Below are positions 12,601-27,600 of a stretch of DNA of 64,000 bases, one piece after another; within the stretch, counting starts at the first letter, position 1, and each line of letters opens with the position of its first letter. The notes below the pieces were generated by a model. The model was not told the DNA's origin. It saw only the letters and a list, made by a program, of their open reading frames with translations, and did no database searches. This DNA comes from Closterium sp. Naga37s-1 (taxonomy: Eukaryota; Streptophyta; Zygnematophyceae; Desmidiales; Closteriaceae). The translations under genes were made by a program, and so were the position numbers. The stretch spans positions 69,501 through 133,500 of the forward strand of contig CANJKZ010000820.1 in the NCBI GenBank assembly GCA_947471745.1. Direction: 5' to 3'.

Positions 12601-15600
12601 CCCTCTTTCCATCACCCCCACCCCATTCTCCCGCTTCCCATCACCCCGCCCCATTCTCCCGCTTTCCATCACTCCGCCCCATTCTCCCGCTTTCCATCAC
12701 CCCGCCCCATTCTCCCTCTTTCCATCACCCCGCCCCATTCTCCCTCTTTCCATCACCCCGCCTCATTCTCCCTCTTTCCATCACCCCGCCCCATTCTCCC
12801 TCTTTCCATCACCCCGCTCCATTCTCCCTCTTTCCATCACCCCGCCCCATTCTCTCTATTTCCATCACCCCGCCCCATTCTCCCGCTTTCCATCACCCCG
12901 CCCCATTCTCCCGCTTTCCATCACCCCGCCCCATTCTCCCGCTTTCCATCACCCCGCCCCATTCTCCCGCTTTCCATCACCCCGCCCCATTCTCCCGCTT
13001 TCCATGACCCCCCGCCCCATTCTCCCTCTTTCCATCACCCCGACCCATTCTCCCTCTTTCCATCACCCCCACCCCATTCTCCCGGTTTCCATCACCCCGC
13101 CCCATTCTCCCGCTTTCCATCACTCCGTCCCATTCTCCCGCTTTCCATCACCCCGCCCCATTCTCCCTCTTTCCATCACCCCGCCCCATTCTCCCTCTTT
13201 CCATTACCCCGCCCCATTCTCCCTCTTTCCATCACCCTGCCTCATTCTCCCTCTTTCCATCACCCCGCCCCATTCTCCCTCTTTCCATCACCCCGCCCCA
13301 TTCTCCCTCTTTCCATCACCCCCACCCCATTCTCCCGCTTTCCATCACCCCGCCCCATTCTCCCTCTTTCCATCACCCCCGCCCCTTTCTCCCGCTTCCC
13401 ATCACCCCGCCCCATTCTCCCGCTTTCCATCACTCCGCCCCATTCTCCCGCTTTCCATCACCCCGCCCCATTCTCCCTCTTTCCATCACCCCGCCCCATT
13501 CTCCCTCTTTCCATCACCCCGCCTCATTCTCGCTCTTTCCATCACCCCGCCCCATTCTCCCTCTTTCCATCACCCCGCTCCATTCTCCCTCTTTCCATCA
13601 CCCCGCCCCATTCTCTCTATTTCCATCACCCCGCCCCATTCTCCCGCTTTCCATCACCCCGCCCCATTCTCCCGCTTTCCATCACCCCGCCCCATTCTCC
13701 CGCTTTCCATCACCCCGCCCCATTCTCCCGCTTTCCATCACCCCGCCCCATTCTCCCGCTTTCCATGACCCCCCGCCCCATTCTCCCTCTTTCCATCACC
13801 CCGCCCCATTCTCCCTCTTTCCATCACCCCCACCCCGTTCTCCCTCTTTCCATCTCCTCGCCTCCCTCTTTCCATCACCCCGACCCATTCTCCCTCTTTC
13901 CATCACCCCGCCCCATTCTCCCGCTTTCCATCACCTTGCCCCATTCTCCCTCTTTCCATCACCCCGCCCCATTCTCCCTCTTTCCACCACCCCGCCCCAT
14001 TCTCCCTATTTCCATCACCCCTCCCCATTCTCCCGCTTTCCATCACCCCGCCCCATTCTCCCTCTTTCCATCACCCCGCCCCATTCTCCCTCTTTCCATC
14101 ACCCTGCCCCATTCTCCCGCTTTCCATCACCCCGCCCCATTCTCCCGCTTTCCATCACCCCGCCCCATTCTCCCTCTTTCCATCACCCCGCCCCATTCTC
14201 CCTCTTTCTATCACCCCGCCCCATTCTCCCTCTTTCTATCACCCCGCCCCATTCTCCCGCTTTCCATCACCCCGCCCCATTCTCCCGCTTTCCATCACCC
14301 CGCCCCATTCTCCCGCTTTCCGTCACCCCGCCCCATTCTCCCGCTTTCCATCACCCCGCCCTATTCTCCCTCTTTCTATCACCGCGCCCCATTCTCCCGC
14401 TTTCCATCACCCCGACCCATTCTCCCTCTTTCCATCACCCCCACCCCATTCTCCCGCTTTCCATCACCCCGCCCCATTCTCCCGCTTTCCATCACTCCGC
14501 CCCATTCTCCCGCTTTCCATCACCCCGCCCCATTCTCCCTCTTTCCATCACCCCGCCCCATTCTCCATCTTTCCATCACCCCGCCCCATTCTCCCTCTTT
14601 CCATCACCCCGCCCCATTCTCCCTCTTTCCATCACCCCGCCCCATTCTTCCTCTTTCCATCACCCCGCCCCATTCTCCCTCTTTCCATCACCCCCACCCC
14701 ATTCTCCCGGTTTCCATCACCCCGCCCCATTCTCCCTCTTTCCATCACCCCCACCCCATTCTCCCGCTTTCCATCACCCCGCCCCATTCTCCCGCTTTCC
14801 ATCACTCCGCCCCATTCTCCCGCTTTCCATCACCCCGCCCCATTCTCCCTCTTTCCATCACCCCGCCCCATTCTCCCTCTTTCCATCACCCCGCCTCATT
14901 CTCCCTCTTTCCATCACCCCGCCCCATTCTCCCTCTTTCCATCACCCCACCCCATTCTCCCTCTTTCCATCATCCCACCCCATTCTCCCTCTTTCCATCA
15001 CCCCCACCCCATTCTCCCGCTTTCCATCACCCCGCCCCATTCTCCCTCTTTCCATCACCCCCACCCCATTCTCCCGCTTTCCATCACCCCGCCCCATTCT
15101 CCCGCTTTCCATCACTCCGCCCCATTCTCCCGCTTTCCATCACCCCGCCCCATTCTCCCTCTTTCCATCACCCCGCCCCATTCTCCCTCTTTCCATCACC
15201 CCGCCTCATTCTCCCTCTTTCCATCACCCCGCCCCATTCTCCCTCTTTCCATCACCCCGCTCCATTCTCCCTCTTTCCATCACCCCGCCCCATTCTCTCT
15301 ATTTCCATCACCCCGCCCCATTCTCCCGCTTTCCATCACCCCGCCCCATTCTCCCGCTTTCCATCACCCCGCCCCATTCTCCCGCTTTCCATCACCCCGC
15401 CCCATTCTCCCGCTTTCCATCACCCCGCCCCATTCTCCCGCTTTCCATCACCCCGCCCCATTCTCCCTCTTTCCATCACCCCGCCCCATTCTCCCTCTTT
15501 CCATCACCCCGCCCCATTCTCCCGCTTTCCATCACCCCGCCCCATTCTCCCGCTTTCCATCACCCCGCCCCATTCTCCCGCTTTCCGTCACCCCGCCCCA

Positions 15601-18600
15601 TTCTCCCGCTTTCCCTCACCCCGCCCCATTCTCCCTCTTTCTATCACCGCGCCCCATTCTCCCGCTTTCCATCATCCCGACCCATTCTCCCTCTTTCCAT
15701 CACCCCCACCTCATTCTCCCGCTTTCCATCACCCCGCCCCATTCTCCCGCTTTCCATCACTCCGCCCCATTCTCCCGCTTTCCATCACCCCGCCCCATTC
15801 TCCCTCTTTCCATCACCCCGCCCCATTCTCCATCTTTCCATCACCCCGCCCCATTCTCCCTCTTTCCATCACCCCGCCCCATTCTCCCTCTTTCCATCAC
15901 CCCGCCCCATTCTCCCGCTTTCCATCACCCCGCCCCATTCTCCCGCTTTCCATCACTCCGCCCCATTCTCCCGCTTTCCATCACCCCGCCCCATTCTCCC
16001 TCTTTCCATCACCCCGCCCCATTCTCCCTCTTTCCATCACCCCGCCTCATTCTCCCTCTTTCCATCACCCCGCCCCATTCTCCCTCTTTCCATCACCCCG
16101 CCCCATTCTCCCTCTTTCCATCACCCCGCCCCATTCTCCCTCTTTCCATCACCCCCACCCCATTCTCCCGGTTTCCATCACCCCGCCCCATTCTCCCTCT
16201 TTCCATCACCCCCACCCCATTCTCCCACTTTCCATCACCCCGCCCCATTCTCCCGCTTTCCATCACTCCGCCCCATTCTCCCGCTTTCCATCACCCCGCC
16301 CCATTCTCCCTCTTTCCATCACCCCGCCCCATTCTCCCTCTTTCCATCACCCCGCCTCATTCTCCCTCTTTCCATCACCCCGCCCCATTCTCCCTCTTTC
16401 CATCACCCCGCCCCATTCTCCCTCTTTCCATAACCCCGCCCCATTCTCCCTCTTTCCATCACCCCCACCCCATTCTCCATCTTTCCATCACCCCGCCCCA
16501 TTCTCCCTCTTTCCATCACCCCCACCCCATTCTCCCGCTTTCCATCACCCCGCCCCATTCTCCCGCTTTCCATCACTCCGCCCCATTCTCCCTCTTTCCA
16601 TCACCACGCCCCATTCTCCATCTTTCCATCACCCCGCCTCATTCTCCCTCTTTCCATCACCCCGCCCCATTCTCCCTCTTTCCATCACCCCACCCCATTC
16701 TCCCTCTTTCCATCACCCCGCCCCATTCTCCCTCTTTCCATCACCCCCACCCCATTCTCCCGCTTTCCATCACCCCGCCCCATTCTCCCTCTTTCCATCA
16801 CCCCCACCCCATTCTCCCGCTTTCCATCACCCCGCCCCATTCTCCCGCTTTCCATCACTCCGCCCCATTCTCCCGCTTTCCATCACCCCGCCCCATTCTC
16901 CCTCTTTCCATCACCCCGCCCCATTCTCCCTCTTTCCATCACCCCGCCTCATTCTCCCTCTTTCCATCACCCCGCCCCATTCTCCCTCTTTCCATCACCC
17001 CGCCCCATTCTCCCTCTTTCCATCACCCCACCCCATTCTCCCTCTTTCCATCACCCCGCCCCGTTCTCCCTCTTTCCATCTCCTCGCCTCCCTCTTTCCA
17101 TCACCCTGACCCATTCTCCCTCTTTCCATCACCCCGCCCCATTCTCCCGCTTTCCATCACCTTGCCCCATTCTCCCTCTTTCCATCACCCCGCCCCATTC
17201 TCCCTCTTTCCACCACCCCGCCCCATTCTCCCTCTTTCCATCACCCCTCCCCATTCTCCCGCTTTCCATGACCCCGCCCCATTCTCCCGCTTTCCATCAC
17301 CCCGCCCCATTCTCCCTCTTTCCATCACCCCGCCCCATTCTCCCTCTTTCCATCACCCCGCCCCATTCTCCCTCTTTCCATCACCCCGCCCCGTTCTCCC
17401 TCTTTCCATCTCCTCGCCTCCCTCTTTCCATCACCCTGACCCATTCTCCCTCTTTCCATCACCCCGCCCCATTCTCCCGCTTTCCATCACCTTGCCCCAT
17501 TCTCCCTCTTTCCATCACCCCGCCCCATTCTCCCTCTTTCCACCACCCCGCCCCATTCTCCCTCTTTCCATCACCCCTCCCCATTCTCCCGCTTTCAATC
17601 ACCCCGCCCCATTCTCCCTCTTTCCATCACCCCGCCCCATTCTCCCTCTTTCCATCACCCTGCCCCATTCTCCCGCTTTCCATCACCCCGCCCCATTCTC
17701 CCGCTTTCCATCACCCCGCCCCATTCTCCCTCTTTCCATCACCCCGCCCCATTCTCCCGCTTTCCATCACCCCGCCCCATTCTCCCTCTTTCCATCACCC
17801 CGCCCCATTCTCCCTCTTTCCATCACCCCGCCCCATTCTCCCTCTTTCCATCACCCCTCCCCATTCTCCCGCTTTCCATCACCCCGCCCCATTCTCCCTC
17901 TTTCCATCACCCCGCCCCATTCTCCCTCTTTCCATCACCCGGCCCCATTCTCCCTCTTTCCATCACCCCACCCCATTCTCCCTCTTTCCATCACCCCCAC
18001 CCCATTCTCCCGCTTTCCATCACCCCGCCCCATTCTCCCTCTTTCCATCACCCCCACCCCATTCTCCCGCTTTCCATCACCCCGCCCCATTCTCCCGCTT
18101 TCCATCACTCCGCCCCATTCTCCCGCTTTCCATCACCCCGCCCCATTCTCCCTCTTTCCATCACCCCGCCCCATTCTCTCTCTTTCCATCACCCCGCCTC
18201 ATTCTCCCTCTTTCCATCATACCGCCCCATTCTCCCTCTTTCCATCACCCCGCTCCATTCTCCCTCTTTCCATCACCCCGCCCCATTCTCTCTATTTCCA
18301 TCACCCCGCCCCATTCTCCCGCTTTCCATCACCCCGCCCCATTCTCCCGCTTTCCATCACCCCGCCCCATTCTCCCGCTTTCCATCACCCCGCCCCATTC
18401 TCCCGCTTTCCATCACCCCGCCCCATTCTCCCGCTTTCCATCACCCCGCCCCATTCTCCCGCTTTCCATCACCCCGCCCCATTCTCCCGATTTCCATCAC
18501 CCCGCCCCATTCTCCCTCTTTCCATCACCCCGCCCCATTCTCCCTCTTTCTATCACCCCGCCCCATTCTCCCGCTTTCCATCACCCCGCCCCATTCTCCC

Positions 18601-21600
18601 GCTTTCCATCACCCCGCCCCATTCTCCCGCTTTCCATCACCCCGCCCCATTCTCCCGCTTTCCGTCACCCCGCCCCATTCTCCCGCTTTCCCTCACCCCG
18701 CCCCATTCTCCCTCTTTCCATCACCCCCACCCCATTCTCCCGCTTTCCATCACCCCGCCCCATTCTCCCGCTTTCCATCACCCCGCCCCATTCTCCCGCT
18801 TTCCATCACTCCGCCCCATTCTCCCTCTTTCCATCACCCCGCCCCATTCTCCCTCTTTCCATCACCCCGCCTCATTCTCCCTCTTTCCATCACCGCGCCC
18901 CATTCTCCCGCTTTCCATCACCCCGCCCCATTCTCCCTCTTTCCATCACCCCCACCCCATTCTCCCACTTTCCATCACCCCGCCCCATTCTCCCGCTTTC
19001 CATCACTCCGCCCCATTCTCCCGCTTTCCATCACCCCGCCCCATTCTCCCGCTTTCCATCACCCCGCCCCATTCTCCCTCTTTCCATCACCCCGCCTCAT
19101 TCTCCCTCTTTCCATCACCCCGCCCCATTCTCCCTCTTTCCATCACCCCGCCCCATTCTCCCTCTTTCCATCACCCCACCCCATTCTCCCTCTTTCCATC
19201 ACCCCCACCCCGTTCTCCCGGTTTCCATCACCCCGCCCCATTCTCCCTCTTTCCATCACCCCCACCCCATTCTCCCGCTTTCCATCACCCCGCCCCATTC
19301 TCCCGCTTTCCATCACTCCGCCCCATTCTCCCGCTTTCCATCACCCCGCCCCATTCTCCCTCTTTCCATCACCCCGCCCCATTCTCCCTCTTTCCATCAC
19401 CCCGCCTCATTCTCCCGCTTTCCATCACCCCGCCCCATTCTCCCTCTTTCCATCACCCCGCCCCATTCTCCCTCTTTCCATCACCCCGCCCCGTTCTCCC
19501 TCTTTCCATCACCCCCACCCCATTCTCCCGCTTTCCATCACCCCGCCCCGTTCTCCCTCTTTCCATCACCCCCACCCCATTCTCCCGCTTTCCATCACCC
19601 CGCCCCATTCTCCCGCTTTCCATCACTCCGCCCCATTCTCCCGCTTTCCATCACCCCGCCCCATTCTCCCTCTTTCCATCACCCCGCCCCATTCTCCCTC
19701 TTTCCATCACCCCGCCTCATTCTCCCTCTTTCCATCACCCCGCCCCATTCTCCCTCTTTCCATCACCCCGCCCCATTCTCCCTCTTTCCATCATCCCACC
19801 CCATTCTCCCTCTTTCCATCACCCCCACCCCATTCTCCCGCTTTCCATCACCCCGTCCCATTCTCCCTCTTTCCATCACCCCCACCCCATTCTCCCGCTT
19901 TCCATCACCCCGCCCCATTCTCCCGCTTTCCATCACTCCGCCCCATTCTCCCGCTTTCCATCACCCCGCCCCATTCTCCCGCTTTCCATCACCCCGCCCC
20001 ATTCTCCCGCTTTCCATCACCCCGCCTCATTCTCCCTCTTTCCATCATCCCGCCCCATTCTCCCTCTTTCCATCACCCCGCTCCATTCTCCCTCTTTCCA
20101 TCACCCCGTCCCATTCTCTCTATTTCCATCACCCCGCCCCATTCTCCCGCTTTCCATCACCCCGCCCCATTCTCCCGCTTTCCATCACCCCGCCCCATTC
20201 TCCCGCTTTCCATCACCCCGCCCCATTCTCCCGCTTTCCATCACCCCGCCCCATTCTCCCGCTTTCCATCACCCCGCCCCATTCTCCCGCTTTCCATCAC
20301 CCCGCCCCATTCTCCCTCTTTCCATCACCCCGCCCCATTCTCCCTCTTTCTATCACCCCGCCCCATTCTCCCTCTTTCTATCACCCCGCCCCATTCTCCC
20401 GCTTTCCATCACCCCGCCCCATTCTCCCGCTTTCCATCACCCCGCCCCATTCTCCCGCTTTCCGTCACCCCGCCCCATTCTCCCGCTTTCCCTCACCCCG
20501 CCCCATTCTCCCTCTTTCTATCACCGCGCCCCATTCTCCCGCTTTCCATCATCCCGACCCATTCTCCCTCTTTCCATCACCCCCACCCCATTCTCCCGCT
20601 TTCCATCACCCCGCCCCATTCTCCCGCTTTCCATCACTCCGCCCCATTCTCCCGCTTTCCATCACCCCGCCCCATTCTCCCTCTTTCCATCACCCCGCCC
20701 CATTCTCCATCTTTCCATCACCCCGCCCCATTCTCCCTCTTTCCATCACCCCGCCCCATTCTCCCTCTTTCCATCACCCCGCCCCATTCTCCCGCTTTCC
20801 ATCACCCCGCCCCATTCTCCCGCTTTCCATCACTCCGCCCCATTCTCCCGCTTTCCATCACCCCGCCCCATTCTCCCTCTTTCCATCACCCCGCCCCATT
20901 CTCCCTCTTTCCATCACCCCGCCTCATTCTCCCTCTTTCCATCACCCCGCCCCATTCTCCCTCTTTCCATCACCCCGCCCCATTCTCCCTCTTTCCATCA
21001 CCCCGCCCCATTCTCCCTCTTTCCATCACCCCCACCCCATTCTCCCGGTTTCCATCACCCCGCCCCATTCTCCCTCTTTCCATCACCCCCACCCCATTCT
21101 CCCGCTTTCCATCACCCCGCCCCATTCTCCCGCTTTCCATCACTCCGCCCCATTCTCCCGCTTTCCATCACCCCGCCCCATTCTCCCTCTTTCCATCACC
21201 CCGCCCCATTCTCCCTCTTTCCATCACCCCGCCTCATTCTCCCTCTTTCCATCACCCCGCCCCATTCTCCCTCTTTCCATCACCCCGCCCCATTCTCCCT
21301 CTTTCCATAACCCCGCCCCATTCTCCCTCTTTCCATCACCCCTCTCCATTCTCCCGCTTTCCATCACCCCGCCCCATTCTCCCTCTTTCCATCACCCCGC
21401 CCCATTCTCCCTCTTTCCATCACCCCGCCCCATTCTCCCGCTTTCCATCACCCCGCCCCATTCTCCCTCTTTCCATCACCCCGGCCCATTCTCCCGCCCC
21501 ATTCTCCCGCTTTCCATCACCCCGCCCCATTCTCCCTCTTTCCATCACCCCGCCCCATTCTCCCTCTTTCCATCATCCCGCCCCGTTCTCCCTCTTTCAA

Positions 21601-24600
21601 TCTCCTCGCCTCCCTCTTTCCATCACCCCGACCCATTCTCCCTCTTTCCATCACCCCGCCCCATTCTCCCGCTTTCCATCACCTTGCCCCATTCTCCCTC
21701 TTTCCATCACCCCGCCCCATTCTCCCTCTTTCCATCACCCCGCCCCATTCTCCCTCTTTCCATCATCCCGCCCCGTTCTCCCTCTTTCAATCTCCTCGCC
21801 TCCCTCTTTCCATCACCCCGACCCATTCTCCCTCTTTCCATCACCCCGCCCCATTCTCCCGCTTTCCATCACCTTGCCCCATTCTCCCTCTTTCCATCAC
21901 CCCGCCCCATTCTCCCTCTTTCCACCACCCCGCCCCATTCTCCCTCTTTCCATCACCCCTCTCCATTCTCCCGCTTTCCATCACCCCGCCCCATTCTCCC
22001 TCTTTCCATCACCCCGCCCCATTCTCCCTCTTTCCATCACCCCGCCCCATTCTCCCGCTTTCCATCACCCCGCCCCATTCTCCCTCTTTCCATCACCCCG
22101 GCCCATTCTCCCTCTTTCTATCACCCCGCCCCATTCTCCCTCTTTCTATCACCCCGCCCCATTCTCCCTCTTTCCATCACCCCGCCCCATTCTCCCTCTT
22201 TCCATCACCCCGCCCCATTCTCCCGCTTTCCATCACCCCGCCCCATTCTCCCGCTTTCCGTCACCCCGCCCCATTCTCCCTCTTTCTATCACTGCGCCCC
22301 ATTCTCCCGCTTTCTATCACCGCGCCCCATTCTCCCGCTTTCCATCACCCCACCCCATTCTCCCTCTTTCCATCACCCCCACCCCATTCTCCCGCTTTCC
22401 ATCACTCCGCCCCATTCTCCCGCTTTCCATCACCCCGCCCCATTCTCCCTCTCTCCATCACCCCGCCCCATTCTCCCGCTTTCCATCACCCCGCCCCATT
22501 GTCCCGCTTTCCATCACCCCGGCCCATTCTCCCTCTTTCCATCACCCCGCCCCATTCTCCCGCTTTCCATCACCCCGCCCCATTCTCCCTCTTTCCATCA
22601 CCCCGCCCCATTCTCCCTCTTTCCATCACCCCGCCTCATTCTCCCTCTTTCCATCACCCCGCCCCATTCTCCCTCTTTCCATCACCCCGCCCCATTATCC
22701 CTCTTTCCATCACCCCGCCCCATTCTCCCTCTTTCCATCACCCCCACCCCATTCTCCCGCTTTCCATCACCCCGCCCCATTCTCCCTCTTTCCATCACCC
22801 CCACCCCATTCTCCCGCTTTCCATCACCCCGCCCCATTCTCCCGCTTTCCATCACTCCGCCCCATTCTCCCGCTTTCCATCACCCCGCCCCATTCTCCCT
22901 CTTTCCATCACCCCGCCCCATTCTCCCTCTTTCCATCACCCCGCCTCATTCTCCCTCTTTCCATCACCCCGCCCCATTCTCCCGCTTTCCATCACCCCGC
23001 CCCATTCTCCCGCTTTCCATCACCCCGCCCCATTCTCCCGCTTTCCATCACCCCGGCCCATTCTCCCTCTTTCCATCACCCCGCCCCATTCTCCCGCTTT
23101 CCATCACCCCGCCCCATTCTCCCTCTTTCCATCACCCCGCCCCATTCTCCCTCTTTCCATCACCCCGCCTCATTCTCCCTCTTTCCATCACCCCGCCCCA
23201 TTCTCCCTCTTTCCATCACCCCGCCCCATTCTCCCTCTTTCCATCACCCCGCCCCATTCTCCCTCTTTCCATCACCCCCACCCCATTCTCCCGCTTTCCA
23301 TCACCCCGCCCCATTCTCCCTCTTTCCATCACCCCCACCCCATTCTCCCGCTTTCCATCACCCCGCCCCATTCTCCCGCTTTCCATCACCCCGCCTCATT
23401 CTCCCTCTTTCCATCACCCCGCCCCATTCTCTCTATTTCCATCACCCCGCCCCATTCTCCCGCTTTCCATCACCCCGCCCCATTCTCCCGCTTTCCATCA
23501 CCCCGGCCCATTCTCCCTCTTTCCATCACCCCGCCCCATTCTCCCGCTTTCCATCACCCCGCCCCATTCTCCCGCTTTCCATCACCCCGCCCCATTCTCC
23601 CGCTTTCCATCACCCCGCCCCATTCTCCCGCTTTCCATCACCCCGCCCCATTCTCCCGCTTTCCATGACCCCGCCCCATTCTCCCGCTTTCCATCACCCC
23701 GCCCCATTCTCCCTCTTTCCATCACCCCGCCCCATTCTCCCTCTTTCCATCACCCCGCCCCATTCTCCCTCTTTCCATCATCCCGCCCCGTTCTCCCTCT
23801 TTCAATCTCCTCGCCTCCCTCTTTCCATCACCCCGACCCATTCTCCCTCTTTCCATCACCCCGCCCCATTCTCCCGCTTTCCATCACCTTGCCCCATTCT
23901 CCCTCTTTCCATCACCCCGCCCCATTCTCTCTCTTTCCACCACCCCGCCCCATTCTCCCTCTTTCCATCACCCCTCCCCATTCTCCCGCTTTCCATCACC
24001 CCGCCCCATTCTCCCTCTTTCCATCACCCCGCCCCATTCTCCCTCTTTCCATCACCCCGCCCCATTCTCCCGCTTTCCATCACCCCGCCCCATTCTCCCG
24101 CTTTCCATCACCCCGGCCCATTCTCCCTCTTTCCATCACCCCGCCCCATTCTCCCGCTTTCCATCACCCCGCCCCATTCTCCCTCTTTCCATCACCCCGC
24201 CCCATTCTCCCTCTTTCCATCACCCCGCCTCATTCTCCCTCTTTCCATCACCCCGCCCCATTCTCCCTCTTTCCATCACCCCGCCCCATTCTCCCTCTTT
24301 CCATCACCCCGCCCCATTCTCCCTCTTTCCATCATCCCGCCCCGTTCTCCCTCTTTCAATCTCCTCGCCTCCCTCTTTCCATCACCCCGACCCATTCTCC
24401 CTCTTTCCATCACCCCGCCCCATTCTCCCGCTTTCCATCACCTTGCCCCATTCTCCCTCTTTCCATCACCCCGCCCCATTCTCTCTCTTTCCACCACCCC
24501 GCCCCATTCTCCCTCTTTCCATCACCCCTCCCCATTCTCCCGCTTTCCATCACCCCGCCCCATTCTCCCTCTTTCCATCACCCCGCCCCATTCTCCCTCT

Positions 24601-27600
24601 TTCCATCACCCCGCCCCATTCTCCCGCTTTCCATCACCCCGCCCCATTCTCCCTCTTTCCATCACCCCGCCCCATTCTCCCTCTTTCCATCACCCCCACC
24701 CCATTCTCCCGCTTTCCATCACCCCGTCCCATTCTCCCTCTTTCCATCACCCCCACCCCATTCTCCCGCTTTCCATCACCCCGCCCCATTCTCCCGCTTT
24801 CCATCACCCCGCCTCATTCTCCCTCTTTCCATCACCCCGCCCCATTCTCTCTATTTCCATCACCCCGCCCCATTCTCCCGCTTTCCATCACCCCGCCCCA
24901 TTCTCCCGCTTTCCATCACCCCGGCCCATTCTCCCTCTTTCCATCATTCGCCCCATTCTCCCGCTTTCCATCACCCCGCCCCATTCTCCCGCTTTCCATC
25001 ACCCCGACCCATTCTCCCGCTTTCCATCACCCCGCCCCATTCTCCCGCTTTCCATCACCCCGCCCCATTCTCCCGCTTTCCATGACCCCGCCCCATTCTC
25101 CCGCTTTCCATCACCCCGCCCCATTCTCCCTCTTTCCATCACCCCGCCCCATTCTCCCTCTTTCCATCACCCCGCCCCATTCTCCCTCTTTCCATCATCC
25201 CGCCCCGTTCTCCCTCTTTCAATCTCCTCGCCTCCCTCTTTCCATCACCCCGACCCATTCTCCCTCTTTCCATCACCCCGCCCCATTCTCCCGCTTTCCA
25301 TCTCCTTGCCCCATTCTCCCTCTTTCCATCACCCCGCCCCATTCTCTCTCTTTCCACCACCCCGCCCCATTCTCCCTCTTTCCATCACCCCTCCCCATTC
25401 TCCCGCTTTCCATCACCCCGCCCCATTCTCCCTCTTTCCATCACCCCGCCCCATTCTCCCTCTTTCCATCACCCCGCCCCATTCTCCCGCTTTCCATCAC
25501 CCCGCCCCGTTCTCCCGCTTTCCATCACCCCGGCCCATTCTCCCTCTTTCCATCACCCCGCCCCATTCTCCCGCTTTCCATCACCCCGCCCCATTCTCCC
25601 TCTTTCCATCACCCCGCCCCATTCTCCCTCTTTCCATCACCCCGCCCCATTCTCCCTCTTTCCATCACCCCGCCCCATTCTCCCTTTTTCCATCACCCCG
25701 CCCCATTCTCCCTCTTTCCATCACCCCGCCCCATTCTCCCTCTTTCCATCACCCCCACCCCATTCTCCCGCTTTCCATCACCCCGCCCCATTCTCCCTCT
25801 TTCCATCACCCCCACCCCATTCTCCCGCTTTCCATCACCCCGCCCCATTCTCCCGCTTTCCATCACTCCGCCCCATTCTCCCGCTTTCCATCACCCCGCC
25901 CCATTCTCCCTCTTTCCATCACCCCGCCCCATTCTCCCTCTTTCCATCACCCCGCCCCATTCTCCCGCTTTCCATCACCCCGCCCCATTCTCCCGCTTTC
26001 CATCACCCCGCCCCATTCTCCCGCTTTCCATCACCCCGCCCCATTCTCCCGCTTTCCATCACCCCGCCCCATTCTCCCGCTTTCCATCACCCCGCCCCAT
26101 TCTCCCGCTTTCCATCACCCCGCCCCATTCTCCCTCTTTCCATCACCCCGCCCCATTCTCCCTCTTTCCATCACCCCGCCCCATTCTCCCTCTTTCCATC
26201 ATCCCGCCCCGTTCTCCCTCTTTCAATCTCCTCGCCTCCCTCTTTCCATCACCCCGACCCATTCTCCCTCTTTCCATCACCCCGCCCCATTCTCCCGCTT
26301 TCCATCACCTTGCCCCATTCTCCCTCATTCCATCACCCCGCCCCATTCTCCCTCTTTCCACCACCCCGCCCCATTCTCCCTCTTTCCATCACCCCTCTCC
26401 ATTCTCCCGCTTTCCATCACCCCGCCCCATTCTCCCTCTTTCCATCACCCCGCCCCATTCTCCCTCTTTCCATCACCCCGCCCCATTCTCCCGCTTTCCA
26501 TCACCCCGCCCCATTCTCCCTCTTTCCATCACCCCGGCCCATTCTCCCTCTTTCTATCACCCCGCCCCATTCTCCCTCTTTCTATCACCCCGCCCCATTC
26601 TCCCTCTTTCCATCACCCCGCCCCATTCTCCCTCTTTCCATCACCCCGCCCCATTCTCCCGCTTTCCATCACCCCGCCCCATTCTCCCGCTTTCCGTCAC
26701 CCCGCCCCATTCTCCCTCTTTCTATCACCGCGCCCCATTCTCCCGCTTTCTATCACCCCGCCCCATTCTCCCGCTTTCCATCACCCCGCCCCATTCTCCC
26801 TCTTTCCATCACCCCCACCCCATTCTCCCGCTTTCCATCACTCCGCCCCATTCTCCCGCTTTCCATCACCCCGCCCCATTCTCCCTCTCTCCATCACCCC
26901 GCCCCATTCTCCCTCTTTCCATCACCCCGCCCCATTCTCCCTCTTTCCATCACCCCGCCCCATTCTCCCTCTCTCCATCACCCCGCCCCATTCTCCCTCT
27001 CTCCATCACCCCGCCCCATTCTCCCTCTTTCCATCACCCCGCCCCATTCTCCCTCTTTCCATCACCCCGCCCCATTCTCCCGCGTTCCATCACCCCGCCA
27101 CATTCTCCCGCTTTCCATCACCCCGCCCCATTCTTCCGCTTTCCATCACCCCGCCCCATTCTCCCGCTTTCCATCACCCCGCCCCATTCTCCCGCTTTCC
27201 ATCACCCCGCCCCATTCTCCCGCTTTCCATCACCCCGCCCCATTCTCCCTCTTTCCATCACCCCGCCCCATTCTCCCTCTTTCCATCACCCCGCCCCATT
27301 CTTCCTCTTTCCATCACCCCGCCCCATTCTCCCTCTTTCCATCACCCCTCCCCATTCTCCCGCTTTCCATCACCCCGCCCCATTCTTCCGCTTTCCATCA
27401 CCCCGCCCCATTCTCCCGCTTTCCATCACCCCGCACCATTCTCCCGCTTTACATCACACCGCCCCATTCTCCCTCTTTCCAGCACCCCGCCCCATTCTCC
27501 CTCTTTCCATCACCCCGCCCCATTCTCCCTCTTTCCATCACCCCGCCCCATTCTCCCTCTTTCCATCACCCCGCCCCATTCTCCCGCTTTCCATCACCCC

